From NCBI GenBank assembly GCA_965153355.1, contig OZ231127.1, positions 68,200,001 to 68,264,000 of the forward strand: DNA of 64,000 nt, given 5' to 3'. Of this stretch, positions 48,786 through 61,625 are shown piece after piece. The translations under genes were made by a program, and so were the position numbers. Under the pieces are notes generated by a model. That model was not told where the DNA came from and made no database searches. It saw only the letters and a program-made list of their open reading frames with translations. The DNA is from Flaccisagitta enflata (Eukaryota > Chaetognatha > Sagittoidea > Aphragmophora). Positions within the stretch are counted from its first letter, which is position 1. Each line of letters starts with the position of its first letter.

Positions 48786-50935
48786 TTAGCAGGGCAGCTG
48801 GCCCAAAGGGGACAAAGTCCTGTAGAGTAGGGATCTGTCCGTCCGCACATCCGTCCGTCCCCCTGCCCCACCCTCAGGGCTTTGTCTTTGGGGCCCCAAT
48901 CCAAACTGTATGGCCTAACCAAGCAAAATACAAATTGAGGCAAAACAAATCCAGGAAATGGCCCAAGACTAGGCAAATGGGCCAAATCTGGTTAGAAAAT
49001 CCGGAATTTGGCCTGAGTTCTATCATCTTGGCCCCCTTAACTTAGATTCTGGCTTCTAAAACCCACAACCTAGCCATAGACACCTAGATCCTGACCTTTG
49101 GGACCCAGATTCTGACCTCCAAGACCTAGGTTCTGGCCTCAAAGACCTAAATCCTAGCCTCAGAGGCCCTAATCCTGGCCTCAGAGACTGAAATCCTTGC
49201 CTCTGAGACCAAGAAATTGGTCTCTGAGACTTAGATTCTGGCCTCAGAGACCCAGATCCTGACCTGCTCCTCCCTCAACTTAACCTACAAACTATATAAT
49301 AAGGGCAAGGGTACCATTGTCCATATACTGGCTTATGTCATTTCTCCATGGTATTCAATAAAGATTTGAATAACAGGGCATCCTGGACAGAAGGAAGACA
49401 GACAGAAGGACAGATGGACGGACGGACGGACAGATTCCCCCTGTGTTCTACAGGACTTTGTCCCTTCCGGGGCCGCTGCCCTGCTCCCTCTCAACCTAAA
49501 TCTCTTTCTACTCAAGCAGGGCTCGGGTACCGCTGACCACTTACTGCCTTTGGGCTACTATTCTATTTCTATTTCTATACATGGCCCAAATCCACGCATA
49601 ACTGCCCAAATCCAAGCAAAATGGCCAAAATCTGGCCAGAAAACCCCAATTCTTTCCAGAGGTCCATCATTTTGACCCCTTAGACTTAACAAGTCATCCA
49701 AGGATTGCACATGGTCAGCGGTACCCGATGCCCTGCTTGGAGTGATAGCTGAAGAAGTGGTGTTAGAGCAGGGCAGTTACTTTATAGGGATGGTCAATGT
49801 CCTGCAGGAGACAGGGGTGAACCATTATGTACGTCTGTCCTAACAAGGCAGATTAAATTCCTTGAAGAGCTAATTTTGGGCCTGAGAGGACTAATTTTTG
49901 GCCTGAGAGGGCTGATTTTTGGCCTGAGAGGGCTGATTTTGGGCTTGAGAGGGCCAATCTAGCCTGAGAGGAGCCTGAGGGGGTGACGTACGGACAGACG
50001 TACGAGACGGTTCACTCTGTGGTCCACAGACACGCCCGTCAGGGCCGCGCTCACAAAGCCATATTGTGCCTCCATACCAGACCCACCAGATTTGGGCCAT
50101 TTTGCTTGGATTAGCTATTGTGTTTAATTTGGGTATTTTGCTTAGATTTGGGCCATATTGCTTGATTTGGCCATTTACAGAATGGGCCCTAAAGGAGAAT
50201 GAGGTTCACCATGGGCATATAGATCATGGATACCCATGCCCTTTATATTGCTTGATTGAATTGGAGGAAGGAGATGGAAGTGGTTCCATGATGAGTTCAG
50301 AGATCATGACAGGCTGTTGCCTAGGTCAAGTCCATCCGTCCGTCCGTCCATCTCCCCCAGGCCCTCTCAGGCCTGAAATATGCCCTCTCAGGCCTGAAAT
50401 CAGCCCTATCAGGCCTGAAATCTACCCTCTCAAGCCTTGAATCTGCATGTGAGGGCAGATTTAAGACCTGTGAGGACAGACTGCAGGCCTTAGGGCAGAT
50501 TCCAGGTCTGAGTGGGCAGATTCAAGGCTTGAGAGGGCAGATTTCAGGTTTGAGAGGGTAGATTTCAAGCCTGATAGGGCAGATTCCAGGCCTGATAGGG
50601 TACATTTCAGGCCTGAGAGGGCCTGGGGGGGACGGATGGACGGACGAACGGACGGATGGACAAACGGACAAACGAAAGTCCCCCTGTGTTCTATAGGACT
50701 TCGTCCCCTTTGGGGCCGCTGCCCAAAAAGCCCTGAGTATGGGGCGGGGGGACAAACGGACGGACGGGTGGATGGATGGACATACCAACGGACAGATTTT
50801 CTCTGTGTTCTACAGTACTTCGTCTCCCTTGGGGCCGCTGCCCTGCTCCCCCTCAACTTAAATCACATACTACTCAAGCAGGACACGGTTACCGCTGACC
50901 ACTTACTGTCTTTGGGCTGCTATTCTTTTTCTCTT
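48786..50935. mobile_element. Cluster of family B copies and 20-bp minisatellites
   Basis: At least four B ends are visible: GGGGACAAAGTCCTGTAGAG (48808, plus), GGACTTTGTCCCTTCCGGGG with GGTACCGCTGACCACTTACT (49440-49550, minus), GGTCAGCGGTACCCGATGCC (49713, plus), and GGACTTCGTCCCCTTTGGGG plus TACCGCTGACCACTTACTG (50696-50930, minus). Between them lie CCTAGATCCTGACC units (49040-49260), GGCCTGAGAGGGCTGATTTT units (49875-49980) and CCCTCTCAGGCCTGAAAT units (50355-50625), plus CCGTCCGTC words. Confidence 0.8.
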
Positions 50936-50967
50936 TCTCTTTCTATCTCTTTTTATTTTTATTTTTC

Positions 50968-51036
50968 TTCTTCTTCTTCTTCATCTTCTTCTTCTTCTTC
51001 TTCTTCTTCTTCTTCTTCTTCTTCTTCTTCTTCTTC
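50968..51036. repeat. (CTT)n microsatellite
   Basis: CTT triplets with one CAT interruption. Confidence 0.96.
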
Positions 51037-51059
51037 CCCTCCTCTCCTTCTTCTTTTTC

Positions 51060-52020
51060 TCCTTTGGTCCATAGGCGACATCCTCCATCTCGTGTTTACT
51101 TTGTTATAATGTCATTTTCATTCTCTTTCAAACGTTTTCCCCTTTGGAACCATCAACCGGGCGACAATCTCTTTCTTGAAACGCTTCAGTTGATGAGAGA
51201 AAAAAACAGTATTTCCATTATTCCATGTGTAAATTATGCATTTTATGGGTGATAACGTTGAAATGTAAATAACGTTTGTCAGTCCCGCTCTTGTCATTAC
51301 AGAGACACCGGCGACGACGGCGACGTTCATTATGTATACAATGATACCATCGTCAGCACCTTTATTCAGTTTGACGCAAAAACAAAACGACAGAACGCGT
51401 CGTGCACCGATGGATCGATTGATGGATCCGGTTATCGACTTTTTAAAGACATGTTTCCGTTACTCTTAGGTCCGTTACAAAAGGGTGTAACTGTACAAAT
51501 ATCCCCACAATCACACCTCAAGAAAGACGACGTAAATTTTTAATCTCTAAAATTCCGGAGAAAGAAAATCAATCTTTTTCTTTCTCCTCAAACTCATATC
51601 CTGCCTTCTCATAACTGTTCCTTCATCTCATCGTCAATGTTCACCATGACTTTACTCCTCCCTTTCCTACCCTCCTCTTTCACTCACTTTATTCTCTTCG
51701 TCTCTTTCAACCCCCTCCTTTACCTGTTCTTCTTTCTCCTTCAAGCCGCGCACTCTGCACTCCCCATTACTTCTTATCCTCCACCTTCCAATGTTCTTCC
51801 TCCTCCTTCTCCTCCATCTGCACCTTCTCCTCCCCCTCCTCCGCCTGTCGATTCCACTTTCTTACTCATTTCAATTCCCTCTTTGGATTTCGTGAGCGCT
51901 AATTGCTTTCCTGCCTTTCCTGCCTTTTATGCCAAGGGTTTCCCTCTGAAGAAAAAGGGGAAAGACAAAAGGAATGCCTGGAAGATGGAAGGAACTGGGC
52001 CTCCCGCCTCCAGGTACGGA
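51060..52020. other. Intergenic, no gene recognised
   Basis: C/T-rich from 51600 on, with a CTCCTCCTT patch. The 176-codon frame at 51637-52167 is Pro/Ser-rich and runs into a GA tract, so it is not supported as a gene. Confidence 0.45.
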
Positions 52021-52023
52021 GAA

Positions 52024-52108
<85 letters not shown>
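52024..52108. repeat. (GA)n microsatellite
   Basis: Pure GA dinucleotides. Confidence 0.98.
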
Positions 52109-52111
<3 letters not shown>

Positions 52112-52199
52112 AATGGCGCTCAGAACCTAGGAACTCATTTGCTAACTTTTTATCTCTTCCATTCTGACTCTCCAGAGACAAACGAGACGGAAAAGCGGA

Positions 52200-52620
52200 T
52201 TGAAGGGATTGTGGAAGTGAGGTTTAAGGAAGAGATTGGGGAAAGGGGGGGGTAAGGTTTGAAGAAGTGATGCCTAATTGAGGGATTGTGGAGGTAAGGT
52301 TTAAAGAGGAGATTGGGGAGAAGGGGGGTGAGGTTTTAAGAGGTGATGCCTAATGGAGGGATTGTTGGGGTGAGGCTTAAGGAGAAGATTGGGAAGTGAG
52401 GGAGGTGAGGTTTAGAGAGGTGATAAAGGGATTGTGGTGGTGGAATTCGGAAGGTGAAGCATGAGGAGGCAACGAAGAGATTGAGGAGATGAGCATTGAG
52501 GAGGCAAGGAGGCATTGGAGGATATGCGAAGCTGGAGGTGAGGTTTTAGGAGGCAATAAATGGATTGTGGTAGCGAGGTTCTAGGCTATGGCGGTGAGCA
52601 TTAAGGAGACAAATAAGGGA
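52200..52620. repeat. About 77-bp tandem repeat, decaying rightwards
   Basis: GGGATTGTGGAGGTNAGGTTT recurs at about 52205, 52282 and 52358, with shorter remnants after 52430. Units also hold GATTGGGGAGAAGGGGGG and GTGATGCCTAAT. Confidence 0.85.
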
Positions 52621-53148
52621 GTCATGGTTGATTGAGAAGAACAAATGATTTGGTTAGCTATTTGATTAGCAATTTCTTTTTCAAGCTTCATATCCTGGTA
52701 TATCATTTATTGATATCATATTACCAGACGTCAGCAAAAAAGAGAATAGTTTTCGAGGAATGGAAAAAAACGTATTTCGTTACCCGCAAAAGAATGATTT
52801 ATGGCTAACGGCAGCTGAAGAATAACTTGAAGATAAAGAAAAGTTACTTAAAAACAAATCTGATCGGGCAACTCGATGAGTCACCCGCGCAGCGTTTTGT
52901 CTAATACATGTCATTGCATTTATGCCATTATTGGTTATTGCTGTTTGCTCGTTGTACAAAAACCAAAGAAAAAAAAAGCACACAAACAAAACAATGATGT
53001 ATTTCAGATTTGCTGCAAATCATTTGCATTTTTGCGCAATAATACAGTCTACATAAGCGCCCTTCTTAACATCCAAACAGCTAGCATGCTCGAGTGTTAC
53101 TTCTGGGCCGTGTAGGATTGTTATAACTGGCTCATGTCGGTTTGTTCG
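52621..53148. other. Intergenic, no gene recognised
   Basis: No repeat array or gene seen. The 79-codon frame at 52876-53115 has no known motif. Confidence 0.4.
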
Positions 53149-53149
53149 A

Positions 53150-53530
53150 TTTATGTCTTGTGTTGGTGACAACCAGGCAAATGTTGCTGAGTTGGAAGTG
53201 GCTCATGTTGTTGTGTATCAGTCTTGTGTTGGTGTGTTACAGCTGACAACCAGGCAAATGTTGCTGAGTTAGAAGTGGCTCATGTTGTTGTGTATCAGTC
53301 TTGTGTTGGTGTGTTACAGCTGACAACCAGGCAAATTTTGCTGAGTTGGAAGTGGCTCATGTTGTTATGTATCAGTCTTGTGTTGGTGTGTTACAGCTGA
53401 CAACAAGGCAAATGTTGCTGAGTTGGAAGTTGCTCATGTTGTTGTGTATCAGTCCTGTGTTGGTATGTTGCAACTGACAACTAGGCAAATGTTGCTGAGT
53501 TGGAAGTTGCTCATGTTGTTGTGTATCAAC
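53150..53530. repeat. 77-bp tandem repeat
   Basis: Five units with an exact 77-bp step: AGGCAAATGTTGCTGAGTT recurs at about 53175, 53252, 53329, 53406 and 53483. Each unit ends TTGTGTATCAGTCTTGTG. Unit identity is high. Confidence 0.95.
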
Positions 53531-53763
53531 ACGCTTTTTCTTTGGTTTTGGCTTTTTGAGTTTTGGCTCTCGTGACGCTTGAAGAGAAATTGCTTTGTTT
53601 CCGCGGATGCCCAAGTCTCATTCCCATGTAAAGCCAGGCAACAGTCTCTAAGGAGGAAACACGAGTAGAGACAGCAAAAAGGTCCTGTTCATGTTCTCAT
53701 TCATTTCACGAATTGTTAAGATGTAAATCTCAAAGTGTAAGGAGGAGAAAGTTTAGAACAAAA

Positions 53764-53968
53764 CAAGGCCGGATACACGGCTACTCCAGTCGTGTGCGGG
53801 TGGGAGGGGGGCACATTTAAGGTCAGTAGAGCATTTGGGCAGGAGCAACGAGGCCAAAAACCGCGAAAAAAAAAGTGAAATGTGATGAACCAACCGACAA
53901 TCTGAACAACCGACCAACAGATGGACGGGCGAAGCGGGGCGAAGAGTCGCGCAGCACGCGACTTAAAA
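53764..53968 (-). mobile_element. Family A1 element
   Basis: CAAGGCCGGATACACGGCTA to CGCAGCACGCGACTTAAAAG with the A1 blocks in reverse; the (GACC)n core is shortened. Confidence 0.88.
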
Positions 53969-54295
53969 GCCCTGTACAGATTCATGTTTGTTCTTATGAA
54001 CCGAACAGAACCACCGAGAAATCTTTTCATATAGCTTTCATTTCGTATGATATGCGAACTGAGCTTCTAGGAAGGAAAGACGGAAAGTAAAAAAAAAAGC
54101 ATCGGCGTTGTTTGATGGCGAGAAAAACCTTCTATTTGCCTTGCCAACAACCAATTATCATTTATGAGTACAATCTGACAACAACCAATCATTATGAGCG
54201 AGTACAATCTAATTTGTTGTGGTTGCATACAATGTGGTTTCCGCTGCCAACACGCAGCGACAAATCATCAAGACTAGTGCAATCTATCATTACTT

Positions 54296-54630
54296 GTTGT
54301 TGTTGTTGTTGTGGTTGTGGTTGTGGTTGTGGTTGTGGTTGTGGTGGTGGTGGTGGTGGTGGTGGTGGTGGTGGTGGTGGTGGTGGTGGTGGTGGTGGTG
54401 GTGGTGGTGGTGGCTGTTGCTGTTGTGGTTGTGGTTGTGGTTGTTTGTAGCTCTGTTGCTGTTATGCGTCGGTTGCCTGGTTGCTGTTGCGTTTTCTGCT
54501 GCTGTTGTCTGTTGCTGTTGTTGTTGGGTTGTGTTGTTGTTGTTGTTATTGTTGTTGTTGTTGATGCTGATGTTGCTATTGCGTTGTTGTTGTTGTTATT
54601 GTTGTTGTTGTTGTTGTTGTTGTCGTTGAT
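54296..54630. repeat. (GTT)n-(GTGGTT)n-(GTG)n triplet array
   Basis: GTT, then GTGGTT hexamers, about 75 bp of pure GTG, then degenerate TGTTGC and GTT triplets to 54623. Confidence 0.96.
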
Positions 54631-55122
54631 GTTCCGCCAGACGAACGGCGAAAAGACAGACACATAAAAAACAATACTTTGTTCAACGCCTTACGGTTTG
54701 AAAGATGTTTATTAGGGCTGGTCAGTATGCGTTTTTGTTGAAAATCTCTCTGTAAGTCACAGGGAAGAACCGTCTTGAGCAAATAGAACTAATCAGCTAA
54801 AAATCGGCGTTCAAATGTTTGTATGTTCAATGCTCATAACAGTTTTCCCCGTCGAAATGCTCACTGGATGTCGCTGGGTCCAATAACGGTGAGAACTCCT
54901 TAGTAAACTTTCCTGTTATTGAACAAGTTTAAGTATTTCTTGTTAGAAATAGATGACTTTGCCTTTTGAATGACAAGTAGATTGTCGCTGTTAAGTTTCA
55001 TTGTCAAATTATCTTTTGGAAGCTCGTATCAACTGTCTTCTGCAATTACTTCATTATGCAAATTAGGGAAATGATTGGAAGATTACGTCTAATAGGGTTG
55101 CGTGTTTTGATGAGCAAGAAAA

Positions 55123-55262
55123 TAGGGCTGGTTACTTGGCAATCCAGTCGCAGACGGTTGGGCCGGGTCAGTGGGATGAAATCCGCTCAATATTCAAAAA
55201 TGTTACGGACGGACGGACAGGGGGACCGACTGACATGGCGAGGTGTAGAGTCGCGACTAAAA
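55123..55262 (-). mobile_element. Family A2 element
   Basis: GGCTGGTTACTTGGCAATCC, then AGTCGCAGACGGTTGGGC, a TATTCAAAAATGTTACGG block, the GGACGGAC core and the end GTAGAGTCGCGACTAAAAAG. Confidence 0.8.
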
Positions 55263-55272
55263 AGAAAGATGA

Positions 55273-55316
<44 letters not shown>

Positions 55317-55317
55317 G

Positions 55318-55348
<31 letters not shown>

Positions 55349-56345
55349 AAGAAAAAAAGAAATAATGAAAAACAGAAAGAGAAGAGGGAAACAGAAACCG
55401 TCGGAAAGAAATAAGAAGAGAAAACACAAAGGAAGAAAGGAAAACAGAAAGAGAGGAAAATGGAAAGGAAGAAAGGAAAACGTAGAGAAAGGAAAATGAA
55501 AAGAAAGGAAGAAAGGAAAACGTAAAGAAAGAAAGGAAAATGGAAACATAATTCATAAGGAAGAAAGGATAAAAGAAAGAGGAAAACAGAACAATAGGGA
55601 AGAAAAAAACAGAAAGAAAGTAAAACAGAAAGAAAGGAAGAAAGGAAATGAAGAAGGAAAGAAAGAAATCAAAACGTAAATAAAGGAAGAACTTAAAGGA
55701 AAGAAAGAAAGAAAAATGGAAAGAAAGAAAGAATGAAAAACTTAAGAAAGGAAAATTGAAAGAAAGAAAAAAGAAAAACAAAAGAAAGGAAGAAAAAAAA
55801 ACGGAAAAAAAAGGAAGATCATAGAACAGACAGCAAGGAATAAAGGAAAACGGAGAGAAAGAAACGAAGATGGATCAAAAGGAAGAAAGGAAAATGTAAA
55901 AAGAGGAAGCAAAGAAAATAGAAAGGAAGGTAGGAAAACGAAATGAAGGGAAGAAAGGAAAACGGAGAGAGAGGAAGAGAGGAAAACGGGAAAAAAGGAG
56001 AACAGAAAATGGACAGAAAGGAAGATCAGAAAATGGACAGGAAGGAATAAATAAAAATGGAAAGAAAGAAAGGAAAACAGAAGGGAAGGAAGAAAGGTAA
56101 ACGGAAGGAAAGGGGGAAAATAGGAAGGAAAGGAAAATGGAAAAAAAGGAAAAGAGGAAGACGGAAAAACAAATAGGAAAAGAGGAAAACGGAAAAACGG
56201 AGAGGAAGAAAGGTTGGAAGGAAAACGGAATGAAAAGAAGAAAGAAAACAAAATGAAAAAAGATTAGAAAACGAAAAAAAAAAGAGAAAGGTAAATGGAA
56301 AGTAAAAAAGGGAAAACGGAGAGAAAACAAAAGTAAATGGAAAGA
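55263..56345. repeat. 1-kb GAAA/GGAAAA purine tract
   Basis: AAAG tetranucleotides (55270-55345) grade into GGAAAACGGAAAGAAAGGAA-type degenerate units. Phe/Leu/Ser-rich minus-strand frames are artefacts. Confidence 0.95.
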
Positions 56346-56739
56346 AAAAAAGCTAGACAGAAAATCATTTTATTATCAATTATCAAGCAATTTTTCAATC
56401 GTCAGTCTGATAGAATTGACTTTTTTCTTCTTTTGTTACAATGCACTTCACCTCTGTGTCGTATAGTGCGAAGACTGAGTTGACAAAAGCGCGCCTTGAA
56501 AATGTTCGATTTAAAAACTGGTCTAGGGAAGATTCAGGGGAAAAACTGTTTTACCGCATTGCTGCAAACGAAATCGAAATTTTCTTAAACTTTTATAAAC
56601 TTTTTTTGTTCATTTTGTGAGCAATGAAGATACAAGGAGCTGAAGGTTGCGCAAGGTCTCAATCTTTCACAAATAGCAACTCGAGTATTTTTGCCAACTT
56701 ACATAAAGATTCATCAAGGTCGGCAATATGACCAGCCCT

Positions 56740-58305
56740 AATGTTATGGAAGCGGTGGTTCCGTGAAAAAAAAATCATCTTTGTCCAAGCTCCATGTCAT
56801 TGTTGTGTACAAAGTGTATACACTTTTTATTTTTTATAAGAACCTAGTTTATAAGAACATCAAGGCTTGAAATTGCTCTAGAATTAAGAACATCGTAGTT
56901 ATTTTATTAGTAGCTATCTCTTTTGAAGGCTTTGGCCAAAAAATGACGTTCTTAAAAAAAGTAAAAAGTGTATTCATTTCTTAGTCTTAGTTTAGTCTTT
57001 GGCTCATTAAGGAACCAGATCCTTCGCCCGTCTGTTCTTTCAGTCATGTAGTCATACTTAACCTTCTATTGCATCCAACGGTTATCCATTTTGAATTGAT
57101 GTTGTTGTTGGTGTCGGCACTGACAGTGCTGCTCCAGCAAATGCCATTTCAATTCTTTTTTGTATGAATAGATTGTACCAAAGTTTCCTTGACCATAATT
57201 CCTTTGACCCTGTCAAGATGAATGACCTTTGTGTTTGTCTGACCCTTTTCTCTTCCCAACCCATCCTCTTCATCCGTTTTTTTCATATTTTGGTGTAACC
57301 ATCCATCAGTCTACTGCCTATTCATCTGTCAAAGGCACGGACCAGAATTGACCTGGCCAGTCAGTTCCAATTCCACACACGAGCCACTCAAGTCCGAAAT
57401 AAACAGTTTTTTTTCTGAGAGCATTTTTTTTTCCTGCTCAGACAACTGTCTAGAGTAAATAGGGCGGCCGCATCGGGAACCTAGACCTAGTGGTCAGTAT
57501 TTATAATTGCGACATGGCTTTCCAGATTTGGTGACTGACAATGAATTTATGTTGTGGTGAAGTCATGTCAGAGTGAATGTACTACCTAGGAAATAGATAT
57601 ACGGACAGATGGAGAAAGGTTAGCCTTTTCACTCAATGAATGAAATATATGATCAAATAAATCAATGTCATTTTATGGTATCCTTATCTATCAAGTGCTT
57701 CTGTTTTGAGTTTCTATGGGAATCGTCTATGATTTTTCATCTTCGTTTCATCTTCATTTCTCGTTCTCGATTAATGAGATTAAAATGATCTATCATTATT
57801 CATTCCAAGTATTTCGGAAAAGCTGAGCTCGAGCGTCAATTGTCAATAAAGATATCTAGATAATACGCCCCATGCGACAACCCCTAGCGTCATCATCTTT
57901 CTCCTAACCTGCCTCTATTCTGAGTCACTACAGAATATTCATTCCAGATTATGCCGCGTTTCATCGTATCATATATGTTATTCATATAATCTGTTTCGAT
58001 TTACTGTGAGCATCTTCCTGGTTTCAGAACCGCATCATCATCGTTTTCTCTCTTCTATTTGACCAGTTTTAGTGCTTTGAGCTCTATGAGCCTTTTTTTC
58101 TTTATTCTTTTCTTTGTACACTACTCACTAGTAATTCTCTCTCTCTCGCTTTTTTGTCTTATTTTCCTTTCTTTTTTCACCACTTGTAGTTTTGTTAAGC
58201 TTGTTATTTTTTTATAAAACTCCCTCTTTTTTCTGACCAGTCGTAGTCGACCATTTTTTATGACACGCGTCAGACGAACATGTTTCCGTTCTGCCATAGG
58301 CATAG
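56740..58305. other. Intergenic, no gene recognised
   Basis: No gene, repeat array or RNA identified on either strand. Confidence 0.4.
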
Positions 58306-58307
58306 AT

Positions 58308-58945
58308 GTAAATAGTCGCAAAAGCGTTAGATGGTCAGCGGTATCCGTTGCCCCTATGTGAGTGTAAGTGGGTGTGAGGATATAGGCTTGAAAGTGAGCA
58401 TCAACAGGTTGGGATTTGAGCCTTGAGGTTGGGATCTCAGCTGGTTTGAGGATCTAGGCTTGAAAGTGAGCATCAACAATGGGATTTGAGCCTGAGTAGC
58501 TGGGATTTGAGCCTTGAGGCTGATGTGAGCCCGAGGCTGATTTGATTTGGGCCTCGAGGCTGGGATTTGAGCCTTAAAGCTGGGATTTGAGCCTCAAAGC
58601 TGGGATTTGAGCCTTGATTTGGGATTTGAGCTTCTAGGTTGGGATTTGAGCCTCTAGGCTGGGCTTGGAGCTTCTAGGCCGGGATTTTAGTCACAAGGCT
58701 GGGATGTGAGCCTTGAGGCTGGGATTTGAGCTTTGAGGTTGGGATTGAGCCCTTGAGGCTAAGATTTGGGCCTTGAGGATGGAATTTGGGCTCTTCAGGC
58801 TGGGAAAATGAGCCCTGCGACTAGAATTTGGGTCGTCGGAGCCGGATGGGGACGGAGAAGAAGGAGTGGAGGAGGAGAAAATCTCCCATGTGTGAGAGCA
58901 TAGGTCAGTCGGCCTTCGGGGCCGCTGCCCAAAAAGGGGAGTTAT
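58308..58945 (+). mobile_element. Family B2 element carrying a 20-bp minisatellite
   Basis: Left part AAATAGTCGCAAAAGCGTTA, GGTCAGCGGTATCCGTTGCC and TGAGTGTAAGTGGGTGTG. Right part GTGTGAGAGCATAGGTCAGT and CGGCCTTCGGGGCCGCTGCC. The 58390-58800 interior is an array of GGCTGGGATTTGAGCCTTGA variants. Same architecture as 5172-5700. Confidence 0.8.
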
Positions 58946-58974
58946 AATAAGAGCGAGGGAGAGAAGTGGGCATG

Positions 58975-59820
58975 AGAGGGCGGGAGGCGAGATCGGAGTG
59001 GCTGAGGAAGATGGAGGAGCAGGAAATGTGAAAAGCGGGAGAGGCGGGAGATGTGTAAACAGCGGGAGAGGCGAGATCACGGGAGTGGCTGGAGAAGCAG
59101 GAGAAGAAGGAGAAGCAGGAGAAGCGGATGATATGCGAAGAGTGGGAGAGGCGGGGGAGGAGAGATCGCGGGAGTGGCTGGAGAAGATGGAGGAGCAGGA
59201 AATGTATGAAAAGCGGGAGAGGCGGAAGATGTGTGAACAGTGGGAGAGGCCAGATCGCGGGAGTGGCTGGAGAAGCAGGAGAAGAAGGAGAAGCAGGAGA
59301 AGCGGATGATATGCGAAGAGTGGGAGAGGCGGGGGAGGCGAGATCGCGGGAGTGGCTGGAGAAGATGGAGGAGCAGGAAATGTGTGAAAAGTGGGAGAGG
59401 CGGGAGATGTGTGAACAGCGAGAGAACAGCAGGAGAAGAAGGAGAAGTGGGAGATGTGTGAAGAGTGGAAGAGGCGGGAGAGGTGGGAGAGGTGGGAGAG
59501 GCAAGAGAAGCAGGAAAAGTGTGAAGAGTGGAAGGGGCGGAAGAGGTGGGACAGGTGGGAGAAGCAGGAGATATGTGATGAGCGGGAGAAGCGGGAGAAG
59601 TGGGAGAAGTGGGAGAAGCAGGAGAAGCAGGAGAAGCAGGAGATATGTGAAGAACAGGAGAAGCAGGAGAACCAGGAGAAGCAGGAGATGTGCGAAGAGC
59701 GGGAGAGGCGGGAGAGGTGGGAGAAGCAGGAGAAGCAGGAGAGGCGGAAAATGTGTGAAGAGTGGGAGAAGCGGGAGAAGCAGGAGAAGCGGGAGCGGGA
59801 GATACGTTTGGACAAGCTGG
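58975..59820. repeat. GGAGAAGC/GGGAGAGGC minisatellite with 179-bp higher-order unit
   Basis: GCGGGAGTGGCTGGAGAAG recurs at about 59075, 59166, 59254 and 59345, alternating in two contexts, so the higher-order step is 179 bp. Glu/Lys-rich plus-strand and Ser/Phe/Cys-rich minus-strand frames come from the repeat. Confidence 0.9.
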
Positions 59821-60016
59821 GGAATTAGGAGAACTGGCAAAAAGTTGGAGAGGCCGGCAAAAAACGGCAAAATGCTGTCATGAAACGAATCTGCTGATCA
59901 CGCCTCAAAAACCAAGTATGGGTTATTAACACTCTTTGCCGAGTAAAAGGAGTTTGTGCGTGAGTCGGACCCGTCTTTGAAAGAGGGAAAATCACACACG
60001 CCATAGCGGAATATGA

Positions 60017-60017
<1 letters not shown>

Positions 60018-60114
<97 letters not shown>

Positions 60115-60118
60115 GAGA
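60018..60118. repeat. (GA)n microsatellite
   Basis: GA dinucleotides directly abutting the element at 60121. Confidence 0.97.
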
Positions 60119-61092
60119 ATTAGCGTACATGCTAGTGGATTCTACTCTTCAAATCCGGAAAGGAAGGTGAAACTTGGGATTCTTGTACAGTTTGACATGC
60201 TCTTTCAAACTAGCTGTTTATCTTTTGATGATCATGACTGGGTTGCTGCAAATTGCCGCAAATAGTGAAATATTCTGCTGCAAATGGCCATAACTGTTAA
60301 AAAAATAAAAATGAAGTCACCAAAGCAAGAGTGAAGCTTAATAAGTGTATTGGCTACTATCTGATCAAGTTTCAGGACCCTGCAGCAAATTTTACAGCTG
60401 CAGCAACTTGCTGAAAAATCGCGATTTTGCCAAAAAGTGACAAAAATGAAGAAATTAAGTTTACTATTAGATGTGAAGAGTTAAAATGAAGAAACTAACT
60501 CCTGGAAAAGTAAAAAGTGAGTCAGAGCCACCTAAAAACTTTGTTACAGACACTGCTCCTAGTGATATAGCTGTAGCAACTCACACAAACAACGCATATT
60601 TCTTGTATGTATCAAAAACAGAAGATATTGTTTTAAGTTTTAGATAATAAAAGGTGCGACAGGTATTGTAAAAAAATATTTTTGCACATACTGAAATGCT
60701 TAATTTTGTTCTTGATTATCAAAGCCTTCCTCATAAAAATGTATCATAACTGAATTCATACCTTGATTTATCAGCTAGCTCAACAGATCAGTATAAACTA
60801 AAAAAAAACAAATTATATGTTTTTTGTGAATGACTTTTTAATGAGGGAGAAGCAATAGATGTCATATACATTATGATAGTGAAGAAAGTGGTACATAGAT
60901 GCAAGAAATGAAAAAGAAGTAATTGCCTCCATATTTGATATGAGTGTAGGTTAAAAAAACATTGAAAAAAAGAATCATCAAGAATACTTGGTCGTGTTAA
61001 AAGTGATTTGAAGATAGTATGTTTTTTAGTAAATGATGTATTCATGTTACAACAAAATGTATATGTTTATGGAAGTTGAATTCTTTGAAACA

Positions 61093-61625
61093 TTAATTGC
61101 TATCACGTATAGGGATAGGAAGATTATTTAACACATAATAGTCATCCTCATCGGAAACATAAATTTCATCATCAAATACCCACGCATCATGAATATAATT
61201 TGGATTACTCATATTTTCTGTATCAATTCCCAATATTACTGTATCAACCTGATTGGTTTCAATAATGGGGAGATTATCATTTGTGTGATTTTCAGTACTT
61301 AGAACATCTTGTTCATCTGTTTCTCTGCTTTCCTCACTGTTGTTTTGTTTTTTGATAGGGATTACAATGGCGATATCAAGTTCTTTCCCTAAGCTATTTA
61401 CTATTTTTCAAATCCAGTGTACAAATTTTTCTTAGGCCATTGGAAGACATTTTCAAATTGTATACAGTCTTTGTTGAAATTTGATTTTGCAAGCTCTTCA
61501 AGAAACATTCTATGTTGAAGGTTCCAGTCATATTCTGGAAAAGATATGATGGTAGAGTGAGGAAAAATGAAACATGAATAAAAAAGAATAGCAAACTTTT
61601 TAAAAGGGACTAAGTTGTTTGGCAT
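61093..61625 (-). pseudogene. Acidic open frame inside the TIR element, frameshifted
   Basis: Two minus-strand frames abut. One (61401-61625) ends with QFENVFQWPKKNLYTGFEK and a stop. A second frame opens at 61407 and runs to a stop at 61093-61095 with 104 codons; it contains VNSLGKELDIAIVIPIKK, a Ser/Glu/Asp-rich middle and HDAWVFDDEIYVSDEDDY. A one-base slip in an A-run at about 61404-61408 would join them. A possible acceptor (ATATCTTTTCCAG) lies at about 61535-61547. No family recognised. It could be the tail of a decayed transposon protein, but this is inferred only from position. Confidence 0.4.

Larger units (their letters stand above)
54713..56738. mobile_element. Candidate TIR element with GGGCTGGTCA ends
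   Basis: Left end TAGGGCTGGTCAGTATGC and right end GCAATATGACCAGCCCTA are near-perfect inverse copies about 2 kb apart. The flanks ATGTTTAT and ATGTTAT may be a degraded 8-bp target duplication. The interior holds an A2 copy and a purine array, with no transposase frame. The short ends leave room for coincidence. Confidence 0.5.

Noticed and set aside
55056-56330. Lys/Glu- and Phe/Leu-rich frames of 120-174 codons resembling membrane proteins on the minus strand
   Set aside because: Hydrophobic look comes from a polypyrimidine strand (TTC/CTT codons); no unique coding sequence.
58691-59883. 374- and 321-codon minus-strand and 251-codon plus-strand frames
   Set aside because: Composition of the GGAGAAGC minisatellite and the B2 array; no recognisable domain and no unique sequence.
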